Source: Tubulanus polymorphus (taxonomy: Eukaryota > Nemertea > Palaeonemertea > Tubulaniformes > Tubulanidae). Taken from it: 64,000 nt of DNA. The DNA lies in NCBI RefSeq assembly GCF_964204645.1, contig NC_134025.1:14841001-14905000 (forward strand), written 5' to 3'. The notes beneath the pieces are model-generated. The model had not been told where the DNA came from, ran no database searches, and saw nothing but the letters and a program-made list of their open reading frames with translations. Positions 10,340 through 20,634 of this stretch are shown one piece after another (the first letter of the stretch is position 1; each line of letters opens with the position of its first letter). Made by a program: the position numbers and the translations under genes.

Positions 10340-11541
10340 TTATCCCAATAATCAAAATTGGGGGATACAAGAGTGAACCCTCGACCGCAGAGCTTATTCG
10401 TCAGACGAAAAAAACGCTTAGCGATCAAAGCTGCAGACGTCGATGCAAATGTTTAAAAGTCAAACCGTTAAAAATTGGTTAATTCACTCGACGTGCCAAG
10501 ATCCTTTCAACGTCGCGACTTTAGCATGGATTCAAATAGAAACAGAGACGAGTGGACTAAAGTGTCACGTACGAGACAAAAAGGTAAAATTGTCAAAGGC
10601 GTAGCGGTGCCCACCACCAAACCGTGATATTGTCGTTTATTGTGTCTCTCAGGAAATCTCTGTTCAAAATACGTAAACATTCAAAGACTGCAATTTTAAT
10701 GTCAGTTTCAATGAACAACTTTCTAATGATGAAAGGTCAAAGTATCGTTCTTTCAGAGTAACAGTCCCAGTGAACGAATTCTGTGAGATTCTCTCACCCG
10801 ATATTTGACCAGAGGGTATTCAAGTGAGAAAATTCTATTTCCGTAAAAAAACACAAACACAATGATGAACAAAAAGAATAAAGCATTCATGGTTATACTT
10901 CTCTCATTGTTGATAATGTAACATAGTGATTCTAAATTATGTAAAGGTCACGTGATACGTGATAGCCGTGTGAGAGGGAGACCGTGTGTAAGACTCGAAT
11001 GTTCTGGAATAAAGATGAATCTGTCTTGTCGAAAATTGTCGTTACTGTTAGATTACTGGCTGTGAAAAACAGGAAAGATCCCACGAATACAACATGGATG
11101 ACCGGGTTCGCTAGAGTGCACTCTGACACAATTCCAGAAATATCGACCGACATACTCATTTTGGCATTTTAGTTTTCACGGTTTCTTTCAACTAAAATGG
11201 CCACTATCGATCGTCTTTATGGAAACTTACACACGTGATTCGTAGAGACATAATCATCGTTTTCTGCTCTGGAAATACCGGAAGCTTATTTAGTTATAGG
11301 AAAATCCGGACATATTTCATTCGTTCGTTTGATTACGCCTACGAGCCTTAGAGTTTTATAAACATTTAGATGCCCAGATCAATTACTGCAAAAAGGTGTC
11401 TTCATGATTTTGTACGTAGGGATTATATTTTTCGAATTTTTATGTTTTATTGAGTCTGCTTTCGCACTACACACTAGTTTTTCTGTACATTATCCTTAAT
11501 TTTGTCTATTTTTTGGGTGAGTAGTCCACTGTTGATACCTT
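10340..11541. other. Unassigned stretch before gypsy-2
   Basis: Only short unsupported frames (10984-11172 and its reverse). The 5' LTR of gypsy-2 should lie in the right part of this interval, but no second copy was found, so its limits cannot be drawn. Confidence 0.4.
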
Positions 11542-12088
11542 TTGTTTCAAGTGTATTTCAAAATGGCAGAATTAAAACCAACAGATTTGTTACCTTCTCA
11601 ATTTTCAGGCGAGACATGTAATTATGAGGCAGCGTTAGCCCATTGGCTTGCTTTCAAGGATTACCTGGATTTGCATAATCTCATACCAAAAGGAGGGATG
11701 GACTGGAGATTCATAGGATGCAAGATTGTTGGCAGAAAACAAAGTTTTTAATAATATCAATGATATTAAAACTTTTTTCCTTTACAGGTTTTCTCCTAGA
11801 CAGTCCGACCTGGCCTTAGTTTCGCAATTTCAAGATTTGAAATTTTCTACAGACGGTAATATCCACAAATTTTTGGAAAAGTTACTTCATTCTGCGGCCA
11901 AGATAAATTACGGACCAGTACAGGCCAAACATGAACTACTCCAATCCCTCCCAGAGCAATGCAGGGTATCAGTCATTATGGCAATGACACCAGAATCAAC
12001 GGCAGAACAAATTGCCACTGCTGCCCAGTCATATCTGGATGTTAGCACGAAAGAGAAAACTGTTTCATTTGCAGATGCACTTCATTAG
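11542..12088 (+). pseudogene. gag: gypsy-2 gag
   Basis: Two overlapping frames (11542-11751 and 11726-12088) together give a gypsy-type Gag: an N-terminus beginning MAELKPTDLLPSQFSGE at 11563, the FSGE and HWLAFKDYL motifs, then the capsid-like part with FLYRFSPRQSDLALVSQFQ and later helices. A one-base frameshift around 11730-11750 separates them. The product would form the particle core. No CCHC knuckle follows within the open frame, which stops at 12086-12088. Confidence 0.65.
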
Positions 12089-13133
12089 TTGTCAGAGACA
12101 GATACATCAGTTGATCAATTAAATTCAGATTTTGATGCTGTTAATCTTTCAGATCGTAGCAGGAACAAAGTAAGAACAAATAGTCCTCGATAATATCGTT
12201 GGAACCAAAGATTAAGGTCATCTTCTGAGAGATACAGAGTACATCGAGAGGTAGACCTAATAGTCAAGTAATAGTTCTTTTCACAGGAATGGTCACGTCT
12301 GGAAGAAGCGTTTCCGTTATCTCGGCATGACATCGAATCAACAGGAACCATTTAATCAAGATCAGGGATATGATCAGCAGTGTGATTTGTTCCCAAATCA
12401 CAATAATTCTAATTTTCAGACACAGAATTTACGGCTATAGATAGTTTAGGTCCGGCAAGTAGATTGTGTTCAAACCAGAATTTACCGTTTGACGATGAAG
12501 ATACTGTTGTGATTCAGTTGGATTCGAAGAATTAAACGAAGGGTTATTTGGAAAACTTTATTTTGAATGTTATTTGGAAGTCTTTAGTGATACTTTTTGA
12601 TTCAGGTGCGAGAAGAAAACTTATCTCTGGATCGTCAATCAAAAATTCCAAATTCTTGTCTTTTTTACCACAGATGTAAAACCAATTCATTTCAAAATTG
12701 GTAATGGACAAGTTTTGACAGCGAAGAAAGGTATTAATTTTGAGATTGTCATTCAACAAGTGAAATTGAAAGCATTTCCCATCACATTTTCTAGTGAAAC
12801 TTCGGAAGAACAATAGTACAGTCGTGATTACGAATAAGACTAACATACCGATACTTTTTAGCAAAAGTAAACCCTTATTTTATTCTGACTTATATGATCT
12901 TTTATTCACATTATAGAAGAGGTAAACGTAGATTCATTTTAAGACGTTCAACAGGAGAATTTGAAGAAATATCCTCATCTTGACAAATCAGATATCTCTA
13001 AGAAAACACCTGATGAAATAATACATTCATCATTAGATTTGAAGTCTGATCATTCTGTTCTAGCAGACTCAGAAAAGGATGATGTTTATTGATTGTTGCT
13101 TCAACATAAAGAAGCGTTTAGTTTATATGGAGA
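12089..13133 (+). pseudogene. pol: gypsy-2 protease region and start of RT
   Basis: The stretch is full of stops. An aspartic-protease active site can still be read near 12590 as VILFDSGA, and near 12950-13130 the pre-RT region reads with few stops, ending in a segment like LLQHKEAFSLYGEIG just before the hAT-like insertion. Intervening frames on the reverse strand (12544-12864) are shadows. Confidence 0.5.
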
Positions 13134-13139
13134 GATAGG

Positions 13140-14056
13140 CAGGGATCCCAGAGGGCCCTCACCAAATCCGCGGAAGGTTCTTACGGCTACAGTATCATAG
13201 GCAGGCAACCACGTAGTGGTTCAGTTGCTTAATTCACTCTTAATTAGAAATTTTTTGCAAAGTTTTATAATCTTCTGCGCCGCCGGTGATCTTTCCATTT
13301 ACAAAGTCACACACAGACACATCTTTTTATCGGAATAACACATCGTTAATGGACGCTTTTACGATCCCGGCGCTTTTACGGCCGTTCGATGTGATCAACC
13401 GATAAATCTTACCTGCGCCTGGAAGTTTGAAATTTGTTCTTCGATCTTTTACAATTTCTTTGTGTTTATCAGTTTTAGCATGATCTTCAAGAGATACACG
13501 TCCTCGGGTACCATAAGCGAGTTCCTTGTCGCACCATATACATATTGCTTTCCCAGGGCTATTAAGTTTCCTCGCCCCATCCGAATGTCGCACACCATCC
13601 ACTTCAATTTCGAGCCAGTCCCATCTCCAGCTGTTTTTCACTTTCTCGTCGATAGCCCTCCGATCCAACGATCCATATCTCTCAACTACTTTTTTAGACG
13701 ACATACCAGACGCCCGTACTACGACTACTTCAATAGCCTGTACGTACTTGACTGTGTGTGACTATTACAAACCACTACCTAGCTACGTCTCACTGTTGGG
13801 AGTATTTCTATAGTGGACTACTGATTTTTTAGAATGTTAATTTTAGAACAACGAACGTGCTAGTGTAGCGGCGCGCACTGCGAGCACCGTCATTGCGTAG
13901 CCATCGTCTCTAAGAATGACGATGCTGTAATAGCGAATTGAAAGAGCTCACCCTACCCCCCCTCATTTTTACATCAAATTTACATCGATCTCGGAGACCA
14001 CAAATTCGCGGCAAAACAGCGGATTTCCGCTAATCCGCGGAACTCTGGGATCCCTG
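13140..14056 (-). mobile_element. hAT-like DNA transposon with 6 bp TSD
   Basis: Ends are the perfect 14 bp inverted repeats CAGGGATCCCAGAG and CTCTGGGATCCCTG. The host sequence gatagg is duplicated on both sides (13134-13139 and 14057-14062). Deleting the element rejoins the gypsy-2 RT upstream region, which confirms the boundaries. At 917 bp it carries only one zinc-finger ORF on the minus strand and no hAT catalytic domain, so it is non-autonomous. A 6 bp duplication is shorter than the 8 bp usual for hAT. Confidence 0.88.
13327..13704 (-). CDS. Zinc-finger protein of the hAT-like element
   Basis: A 125-residue open frame beginning MSSKKVVERYGSLDRRAIDE. It holds a C-x2-C...H-x4-H arrangement in the context AICIWCDKELAYGTRGRV followed by SLEDHAKTDKHKE, resembling the BED or TTF-type DNA-binding fingers at the N-termini of hAT-type transposases. 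The normal continuation into a transposase domain is missing; the frame ends after about 35 further residues. It could be a truncated transposase still able to bind the element's ends, or a deletion remnant. The two plus-strand frames over it (13462-13761, 13526-13813) are shadows. Confidence 0.6.
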   Translation of the reverse strand: MSSKKVVERYGSLDRRAIDEKVKNSWRWDWLEIEVDGVRHSDGARKLNSPGKAICIWCDKELAYGTRGRVSLEDHAKTDKHKEIVKDRRTNFKLPGAGKIYRLITSNGRKSAGIVKASINDVLFR

Positions 14057-14062
14057 GATAGG

Positions 14063-14784
14063 TCATAGCTGATATAACAGTGAACGATAACTCACCATTT
14101 TTTATTCATCCTTATCCAATTTCAGAAGAAAGCAGACATACTGTTGATAAAGAACTCTGCAAGTTAGTGAAACTCGGTGTACTTGAACGTAGATGTTCAC
14201 CATACTGTTCGCCTTGTTTTCCGATCAGAAAACCAAATTCTAATGATTTTCGCTGTGTAACTGATTTTAGGTATTTAAATTCGCGCGTACTTAGTACATA
14301 GCAAAATCATCTTACGTTACAGGATGTTTTGAAAATAACTCTGAAGAAATGTAGATTGTTTAGAAATACTGTAACTTATATCCGTCATATTATCTCTGTT
14401 TCAGAAGAAGGCAAAGTCCAAGCAATGGGAGATAAATGTAGTGCTACAAGAAATATGAAGGTTCCTACTAGCATAACACAAGTTCAAAGATTTGTGGGAG
14501 CAGTGAATTATTTAACTATGTATCTTCCTAGTTTACAGAAATATCTTGAACCATTTTACGCGTTAATGAAGAAGAACAAGCCTTTCGTTTGGACTGAACA
14601 GCATGAAGAAAACTTTGAAGTCATCAAGAATATGTTAACTAATCCACCAGTCTTGTGTGCTCCTCAAAGTGATGGTGATTTTTCGCTATTTTCAGACACT
14701 AGTCAAAGTATGACAGGAGGTGCACTTTATCAGAAGAATCAAGAAAAACAGATTGGTTGCATACCACTCCAAAGTTCTTCCTAA
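14063..14784 (+). pseudogene. pol: gypsy-2 RT with core deletion, and start of RNase H
   Basis: One frame with a single internal stop at 14299-14301. It begins with RT fingers (SPFFIHPYPISEESRHTVDK, SPCFPIRKPNSNDF, VTDFRYLNSR), then passes from QDV directly to TLKKCRLFRNTVTYIRHIIS, so roughly 100 residues with both catalytic Asp motifs are gone. The thumb and connection follow, with the conserved VPTSITQVQRFVGAVNYL, and the first RNase H strand DGDFSLFSDTSQSMTGGALY. The frame is lost at about 14780. Confidence 0.85.
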
Positions 14785-15034
14785 AGCGGCTAAATCCTAT
14801 TCCATCAGTGAATTGGAATTGTATGGATTATGGTTAAACATTCTTACATTTAAACATATTTTGACATCGATTTCGTTTCATTGTTATGTCGGTCATTCGT
14901 CATTGATATATATTTACAGGTCGAAGAACCAACCACCTACGCTTAGGATGCAAAAGTTACTCGAACATCTATCACCATATTCGTTGATCATTCCTATTGC
15001 AAGGGTTCAGACTTGGTTATTGCAGATTTTCTAA
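14720..15034 (+). pseudogene. pol: gypsy-2 RNase H, remainder
   Basis: After the frameshift near 14780 the RNase H continues with KAAKSYSISELELYGLWL, carrying the second catalytic acidic residue, and then HCYVGHSSLIYIYRSK. In active gypsy enzymes the latter strand has Asp-His (TDHxSL); here the Asp is replaced by Gly, so even without the frameshift the enzyme would be inactive. The frame ends at 15032-15034. Confidence 0.75.
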
Positions 15035-15846
15035 GTAGAGCACCTCGCGATAATGACAGTGAATTAGATCGAGTTAAGCCTGTTGTGCTCTCTACTCAAG
15101 ATGCTGATACTATTTTTCCATTTCAGATTGGTTCGATTGAGAAACCAGTAACAAGATGATTTGCGAAAGAAAAGAATATTAATATTAAATCGACTTTTCC
15201 AGAAAAACAGGAGAAATCTACAGTTCCACAGGAGAGTTATACGAGATGTGATGATACAACTGTGTCACAGGTTCCAGTAGATGTAGTACCAGTGGATAGA
15301 ATTTGTAGTAGAAGGGTATCTCAAAATAATCAACCTCTACAGCAAACTTGTGTAAATACAGGGTGTAGGTCTATTTTCAATCCAAGATTTTCAGATCGTG
15401 ATATTGTAGAAGATCCTAAATTGGTTGATCGCATTCGTCAGTTAAAAATGGATGATGTAGTTTCTAACGAGGAATGTCCTGAATTTTTAAGAAAACCAGA
15501 ACCTCTGATAGGAAAGCTCGATGATATAACTGCAAAACAAGTACCAAAGCAAGCAGAGCTGAACAGAATATTGAAAATCATCGAATGTAAAGTTATTCGA
15601 GATTACAACCTACAATATGAAGCAAATCAGTTTCGTTAAGCTCAGAAATCTGATCCGCATTTCAAACCTATTTTCGATTTTCTCGAAAATAATGTCTTAC
15701 CTGCAGACAAGAAAGCTGCTCGTGTGATACAATTACATTCACAAAATTTGTTGTTGTGTAATCATCTTCTTTTCAGATTGGTATTCTTACAGAAACCTTG
15801 AGAATTTACTTTTCAGTTAGTCATTCCAGAAGAAAACATCGACCAG
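15035..15846 (+). pseudogene. pol: gypsy-2 spacer between RNase H and integrase
   Basis: Contains a 125-codon open frame at 15262-15639, rich in charged residues and without a known domain, in the position of the RNase H-integrase tether. Stops lie on both sides. I read it as part of the polyprotein because it shares the frame of the integrase that follows. Confidence 0.6.
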
Positions 15847-16405
15847 TTGATTTCTCGATATCATGATGTGTTACTTAGTAGTCATCAGGGATGTACCGGG
15901 AGTTATCTGACTATGCGAAAGTTATATTTTTTCCCGGACATGTTTCAGAGAATCATTGCATATGTTCAATCTTGCACAAAGTGTCAAGAATTGAAGGGGA
16001 AAACAGACAGCCTTCGTCCATTTCATGAAAGAATCCCTAATGTTCATTCTCCATTTCGGTTAGTTAGTTTAGACTTCAAGCAGATGGTCACATCTAAAGC
16101 AGGTTATAGATATTTAATAGTTGTAACACGTAGTATTACCCGTTATACTGTGTGCGTTCCAATGAAGAGTGTTGATGCACAAGAGATAGCTGAGACATAA
16201 ATACAGCGTGTTTTTGTACTGTTTTGGAACTCCGGAGAGAATCGTTCATGACAAACAGTCATCTCTTGTAGGTAAAGTAATGGAGATTGTATGTTCTAGT
16301 TTAGGTATTAGTAAGGTTATATCTGTGGAAAATCATGGCTCTCTTCACGTCGAGAGGCAGATTCGTTTGATCAGTGATGCGATCAAAGTTCATCTTAGTC
16401 AGTAA
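15847..16405 (+). pseudogene. pol: gypsy-2 integrase, zinc-binding domain and catalytic core
   Basis: Frame 15847-16200 holds the HHCC domain (RYHDVLLSSHQGC, later SCTKCQEL) and the first catalytic Asp (RLVSLDFKQM). After a stop and a one-base shift, frame 16208-16405 holds the second Asp (RIVHDKQSSLVG) and the Glu (HGSLHVERQIRLI). The DDE triad is therefore present but split over two frames. The C-terminal region continues only at 23.9 kb, beyond the BEL insertion. Confidence 0.85.
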
Positions 16406-16935
16406 CCTGACTGTGGTTTAGTTTCACGATCGGATATTTTCACAAACCAAAGTCAGGAATGGGAAGGTCATTTTTCAATGAAATTGAATCGAGTAATTTA
16501 CCTGGCATTTCATTGTCTCTTAAGATATCCGTCTAATTTCTGTTGTAATCAACGCACAACAGATTCGTAGTTTGTTTGATACCTATAACACCTCACCTGA
16601 CGATCTTAATCCATGTGCAAATCGGCAGTAAACTGAGAGTAAATTTCCGTCGATTCGACGGCGGCCATTTTGAAAACTTGTGGAGGGTGCTGGCATCTGT
16701 GGCCTGAGGCCAGGACCACAACACAAACTAACGAAACGAAACAACGAAATTGAAAAAATTAAGAAATCAACACTTATTCACATTTTCTTCAACCAGAATT
16801 TATTTTTTCATTATTTATTATGGAAAACACGAAGATTTGACATATAAGTTAGGAAACTATCAAAAATAAAAATTGTCGCTTCGTTTTGAAAGTTTTATAT
16901 AAATCCTTGTAGGTCACCTAGTCTATCATGCCACA
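16406..16935. other. Non-coding stretch left of BEL
   Basis: Weak integrase-like reading continues to about 16490, then the sequence is AT-rich and non-coding up to the BEL target duplication ccaca at 16931-16935. Since gypsy-2 coding only resumes near 23930, a further insertion probably occupies 16.5-16.9 and 23.57-23.93 kb and itself received the BEL element. Its ends were not found. Confidence 0.4.
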
Positions 16936-17294
16936 TGTAATGTATGCCCCCAGCCGGCTGCTCGTTTTAGTTTACGCTGGTCCGGCCTGCGGTCCGTCTC
17001 CCCAAGGTCGGTGGAGATATTTTTTGGCGTGTTCGCGGGGATTGTCTTTCGGGCGCTTTGGGCGCATAGTTTTATTATTTTTGTCGCTGTGGCTTCACTG
17101 TCTGTAGGTTTCACTTACTTCATTTTTATCTTTTACTTTGTTTTAATATCTTAAATACTAAGTGTCCTTATATTCCCTTTTTTTTGTATTTTGTAGTTAA
17201 TCGTTTCCGCTGTAATAAACGCATATGACGACCTTGAACTCAATACCGTGGATTTTTAGTTTATTTCTTAGCTAAGAAGGTTCTAAGCCCCACA
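16936..17294 (+). repeat. 5' LTR of BEL
   Basis: Begins tgtaatgtatgccccc and ends aagccccaca. It has GC-rich U3-like sequence at the start and an AT-rich 3' part with aataaa at 17214-17219. The downstream tcattaacgacacgccg lies at the primer-binding position; I could not match it to a tRNA. The reverse-strand frame at 16926-17114 and its twin in the 3' LTR are not genes. Confidence 0.93.
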
Positions 17295-17324
17295 TCATTA
17301 ACGACACGCCGTAGTATTAGTAAA

Positions 17325-18365
17325 ATGAAGAAGAGTCGTTCATTAGTCGCAGATAGGACTCCAGTTGGCCGTGTTATGCCAGCACTCCGAACGGCAGGTG
17401 TTTCACTGCCTGGAGACTGCTCAAACTCAGATGATGAAATCACAGTTAGAAAAAGGGTTCAAGAATGGGTCGCAGAATCTAGTCACGTAATAAAAGAAAC
17501 CATTCCCGTTAACAATGACGGCCAATCCGAAAATGAGTCAGTTGCATCTGGTCAAACAACATCCTCTGTCCGTTCTATGCGTATTCAAGAAGAACAACGT
17601 AAAGCTGAATTAGCAGCAGATTTTAAAGCGTTAGAAATGAAACTTAATATAGCGAGAAGACGGTTTGAATTAGAACAAGAGGAGCAGCGACTAGAATTGT
17701 TAACTAAAATGAAAAAGACTGAAGCGCGATCTAATATATTGGAAAAATATGATACACCTATTGATTTCGTGTCAAACAACGCTGTAGAAAACGTTAGTCT
17801 GAAGCAAACTGACTCATCGGTATCTGAAGCGAGGAGTAATACACCCGATAGACCAGCATCCGATCCTAACGGCACGCTTGTTCAAGAATTGCGTAAACCA
17901 CACACAACGGTGCAGAAATTTAGTGGCGACCCACTAAAGTTTAGAAAATTTCTGCGTCAGTTTGACAGCCACATTGTATGTTACACTTCGGATGCAGCAG
18001 AAAAAATGAACTTTTTGGAGCAGTTTACCTCTGGCGAAGCACACGATATAGTAAGCGGATTCAGCTATTTAGAGCCAGCTACCGGGTATCAAGCTGCGTT
18101 AGATGAATTTGAAGTTAGGTATGGAGATACAGAGGTAATCGCAAACGCTTTCATAGCCAAGGCACTCAGCTGGCCATTGATTAAACCTGATCGACCGAAG
18201 GAGTTAGATAAATTTTCGATCTTTCTCACCGAGTGTTTGTATGCGGTCAAGCACATAGATGGCGTTCGCGTCTTAGAATATTCTTCGAACATTAAAGGGC
18301 TTATGTTGAAGTTACCGTACTACCTACATGATCGTTGGCGTAACCATCATTCGAATTCGAGATAA
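17325..18365 (+). CDS. gag: BEL Gag
   Basis: A 346-residue open frame starting 30 bp after the 5' LTR. Residues 85-130 are strongly helical and charged (RIQEEQRKAELAADFKALEM and on), a probable coiled coil. Residues 190-330 match the DUF1759 Gag region of Pao-type elements, with VQKFSGDPLKFRKFLRQFDS and later FEVRYGD. The frame ends shortly after LPYYLHDRWRN; in related elements Gag runs on into the knuckles without a break, so a one-base insertion near 18346 is likely. The product would assemble the cytoplasmic particle. Confidence 0.88.
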   Translation: MKKSRSLVADRTPVGRVMPALRTAGVSLPGDCSNSDDEITVRKRVQEWVAESSHVIKETIPVNNDGQSENESVASGQTTSSVRSMRIQEEQRKAELAADFKALEMKLNIARRRFELEQEEQRLELLTKMKKTEARSNILEKYDTPIDFVSNNAVENVSLKQTDSSVSEARSNTPDRPASDPNGTLVQELRKPHTTVQKFSGDPLKFRKFLRQFDSHIVCYTSDAAEKMNFLEQFTSGEAHDIVSGFSYLEPATGYQAALDEFEVRYGDTEVIANAFIAKALSWPLIKPDRPKELDKFSIFLTECLYAVKHIDGVRVLEYSSNIKGLMLKLPYYLHDRWRNHHSNSR

Positions 18366-20634
18366 CAGAGAATCGGTTACATTTGAAGCTTTTGTTAAAT
18401 TCGTCAGTCGAGAGTCTAGAAAGCTTAATGATCCAATTTACGGTAAAAGCACATCACTCATTGATAGCGTAAAACCGGCTCCGTATAAAAAACCAAGTCC
18501 TCGTCCGTCTGGAAGCTTCACTATTAGTGCACACAAGGCTAATTATAGTGAAAAACATAGAACCGCCGACGATAAATTCCGTTTTAACAAGGTCGAATCG
18601 AATCCGAGCGAATCAGCAAATAGTATTAGCAGACCATGCATTTTCTGTAAAGACGAATCGCATAATCTTCTAAATTGTCAGTCTTTCGAAAAAGACACCG
18701 ATGAAAGTAAAACGGAACTATTGAAACGTCACTCACTATGCTTTGGATGCTTAAGGACCGGTCATCGTAAGAAGTTTTGTAGAAATTTAATGGTATGTGA
18801 GAATTGTGGTAAGAGCCACCCCACCGTGCTACATTTTCGTGATCGTATAAATTCGTCAGTTACCGGCCCTAGCGAAACAGGACTCACGGGGCATACAGGA
18901 GTCCAAAGTAGCTGCTCATTAGCAATCATTCCAGTGCGCTTGAGTACTAAAAATGGTACAAAATCCGTCACGACATATGCGTTCTTCGATCCTGGAAGTA
19001 CCATCACGTTTGTTAGTGATCAGATTCGTGAACAATTGAATTGTTCGGGAAAGAAAAGTACATTGTCGGTACAGACAATCGATAGTGTCAATGTAATCGA
19101 ATCATACGCATTAAATAATATATCTGTTCACAATTATTGGACCGGCGAATCTGTTTTAATTCCGCGAGCCTATTCAAAGGCTGATATTCCCGTATCGTCA
19201 AGGTATGTACCGAACCTTGAAGATGTTCGAAAATGGCCGCATCTTCACGATGTTAGTGTCGCTGAATTACCTTGTAAACAAATCGGAATTCTAATCGGTA
19301 ATAATATCGCAGAGGCATATACGCCAGTAGAGATGCGTACGGGACCTCCTGGTTCTCCACATGCCTGTAAGACCGCTCTAGGCTGGGTCGTTTGGAACCT
19401 GTGCCCTAAGGAGGCGAGCTCCTTCTTTACTGCTAGTACAGCCATTACAGAAGTTCACGACCAAAACCTAGAAAATCTAGTTCGTGGCGCGATGGCCTTG
19501 GACTTTCCGGATCATTTTGGTACTGAGAAACAAGAACTGTCGCAATTAGATAAGCGTTTCCTCAAGCAAGTCGATAAATCGATAAATTTGCGTGATGGCC
19601 ACTATACTATTGGGTTGCCTGTTGTGTCGGAAAACGTCTGTTTACCTGATAATCGTTGTTACGCGGAGCGCAGATTGAATAGTCTCAGGAGGAAGTTAGT
19701 TAGCGATGCGAAACTATACGGTAGTTATAAACTTGTTATCGACACTATGCTTGAACTGGGGCATGCTGAGCCAGTACCATTGTACGATGTCGCTGTTTCC
19801 GGAAAAACATGGTACTTGCCGCACCACGCGGTGTTGCATGCAGCAAAACCAGGAAAAGTACGGGTCGTTTTCGATGGTTCCTCCAAGTTTTTCAGAGTTT
19901 CATTGAACGATTGTCTTTTACAAGGACCTGACTTTACGAATTCATTATTAGGCGTACTACTTAGATTTCGGGAAAATGCAATAGCCATAAAGGCGGATAT
20001 AACTAAGATGTTTTACCAAATACACGTACCACCTGAAGATCGCAATCTGCTTAGATTCCTATGGTGGAAAGACGGAGACATAAAAACCGACCCGCTGATT
20101 TATCGTTTGACTGTTCATCCGTTCGGAGCAAAATCATCTCCATCGTGTGCTAACTATGCACTCCACCAGACGGCTTATGACAATACCGACTTTGCAGAAT
20201 CAGTCCGCCAGTGTGTTTTAAGAAACTTTTATGTCGACGATTTCATTAAATCAGTTAAAACTGAAAGCGAAGCCCTAGACCTCGTTGCGGGCGTAAGTAA
20301 TCTATGTAATTGCGGAGGATTTTGCTTAACAGGATGGTTAAGCAATAGTCGTTGCGTTCTTTCATCAATAGACGAAGCAAAGTTGTCAAAAAATGTAGCT
20401 GATATGAACTCTTACGACTTTAGTCTCCCAGCTGAACGTACGCTGGGCATATTATGGTGCGCTGAGTCTGATGTATTCAAATTCGATATCGAGACTTCAG
20501 ATACTATTCCTACGAGACGTTCTATTCTATCTTATGTGAGCGGTATATATGATCCAATTGGCTTTCTGGCACCATACATACTGCCTGCTAAAATTCTTCT
20601 ACAGGAATTGTCGCAGAAATGCTGGCTGGGATGA
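18328..20634 (+). CDS. pol: BEL Pol: zinc knuckles, protease and reverse transcriptase
   Basis: A 768-codon frame, the first codons of which are an artefact of overlap with Gag. Order: the end of Gag; two CCHC knuckles (CIFCKDESHNLLNC and CFGCLRTGHRKKFC) and a third Cys/His cluster; the protease site FFDPGST (about 18982-19002); then RT with KADITKMFYQIH, FGAKSSPSCANYAL and the YVDD catalytic motif at 20230-20241 (NFYVDDFIKS). The RT thumb follows. The frame is lost at about 20610 in an A run, where the reading passes to the next ORF. Length and order are those of Pao-family elements. Confidence 0.93.
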   Translation: MIVGVTIIRIRDNRESVTFEAFVKFVSRESRKLNDPIYGKSTSLIDSVKPAPYKKPSPRPSGSFTISAHKANYSEKHRTADDKFRFNKVESNPSESANSISRPCIFCKDESHNLLNCQSFEKDTDESKTELLKRHSLCFGCLRTGHRKKFCRNLMVCENCGKSHPTVLHFRDRINSSVTGPSETGLTGHTGVQSSCSLAIIPVRLSTKNGTKSVTTYAFFDPGSTITFVSDQIREQLNCSGKKSTLSVQTIDSVNVIESYALNNISVHNYWTGESVLIPRAYSKADIPVSSRYVPNLEDVRKWPHLHDVSVAELPCKQIGILIGNNIAEAYTPVEMRTGPPGSPHACKTALGWVVWNLCPKEASSFFTASTAITEVHDQNLENLVRGAMALDFPDHFGTEKQELSQLDKRFLKQVDKSINLRDGHYTIGLPVVSENVCLPDNRCYAERRLNSLRRKLVSDAKLYGSYKLVIDTMLELGHAEPVPLYDVAVSGKTWYLPHHAVLHAAKPGKVRVVFDGSSKFFRVSLNDCLLQGPDFTNSLLGVLLRFRENAIAIKADITKMFYQIHVPPEDRNLLRFLWWKDGDIKTDPLIYRLTVHPFGAKSSPSCANYALHQTAYDNTDFAESVRQCVLRNFYVDDFIKSVKTESEALDLVAGVSNLCNCGGFCLTGWLSNSRCVLSSIDEAKLSKNVADMNSYDFSLPAERTLGILWCAESDVFKFDIETSDTIPTRRSILSYVSGIYDPIGFLAPYILPAKILLQELSQKCWLG

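Noticed and set aside
13462-13813. Plus-strand ORFs opposite the zinc-finger gene
   Set aside because: Both are in shadow of the minus-strand frame that carries the Cys/His pattern.
16926-17114. Minus-strand ORF within the BEL 5' LTR, repeated at 23134-23385
   Set aside because: It exists in both LTRs because they are copies; no domain, and it crosses the LTR edge.
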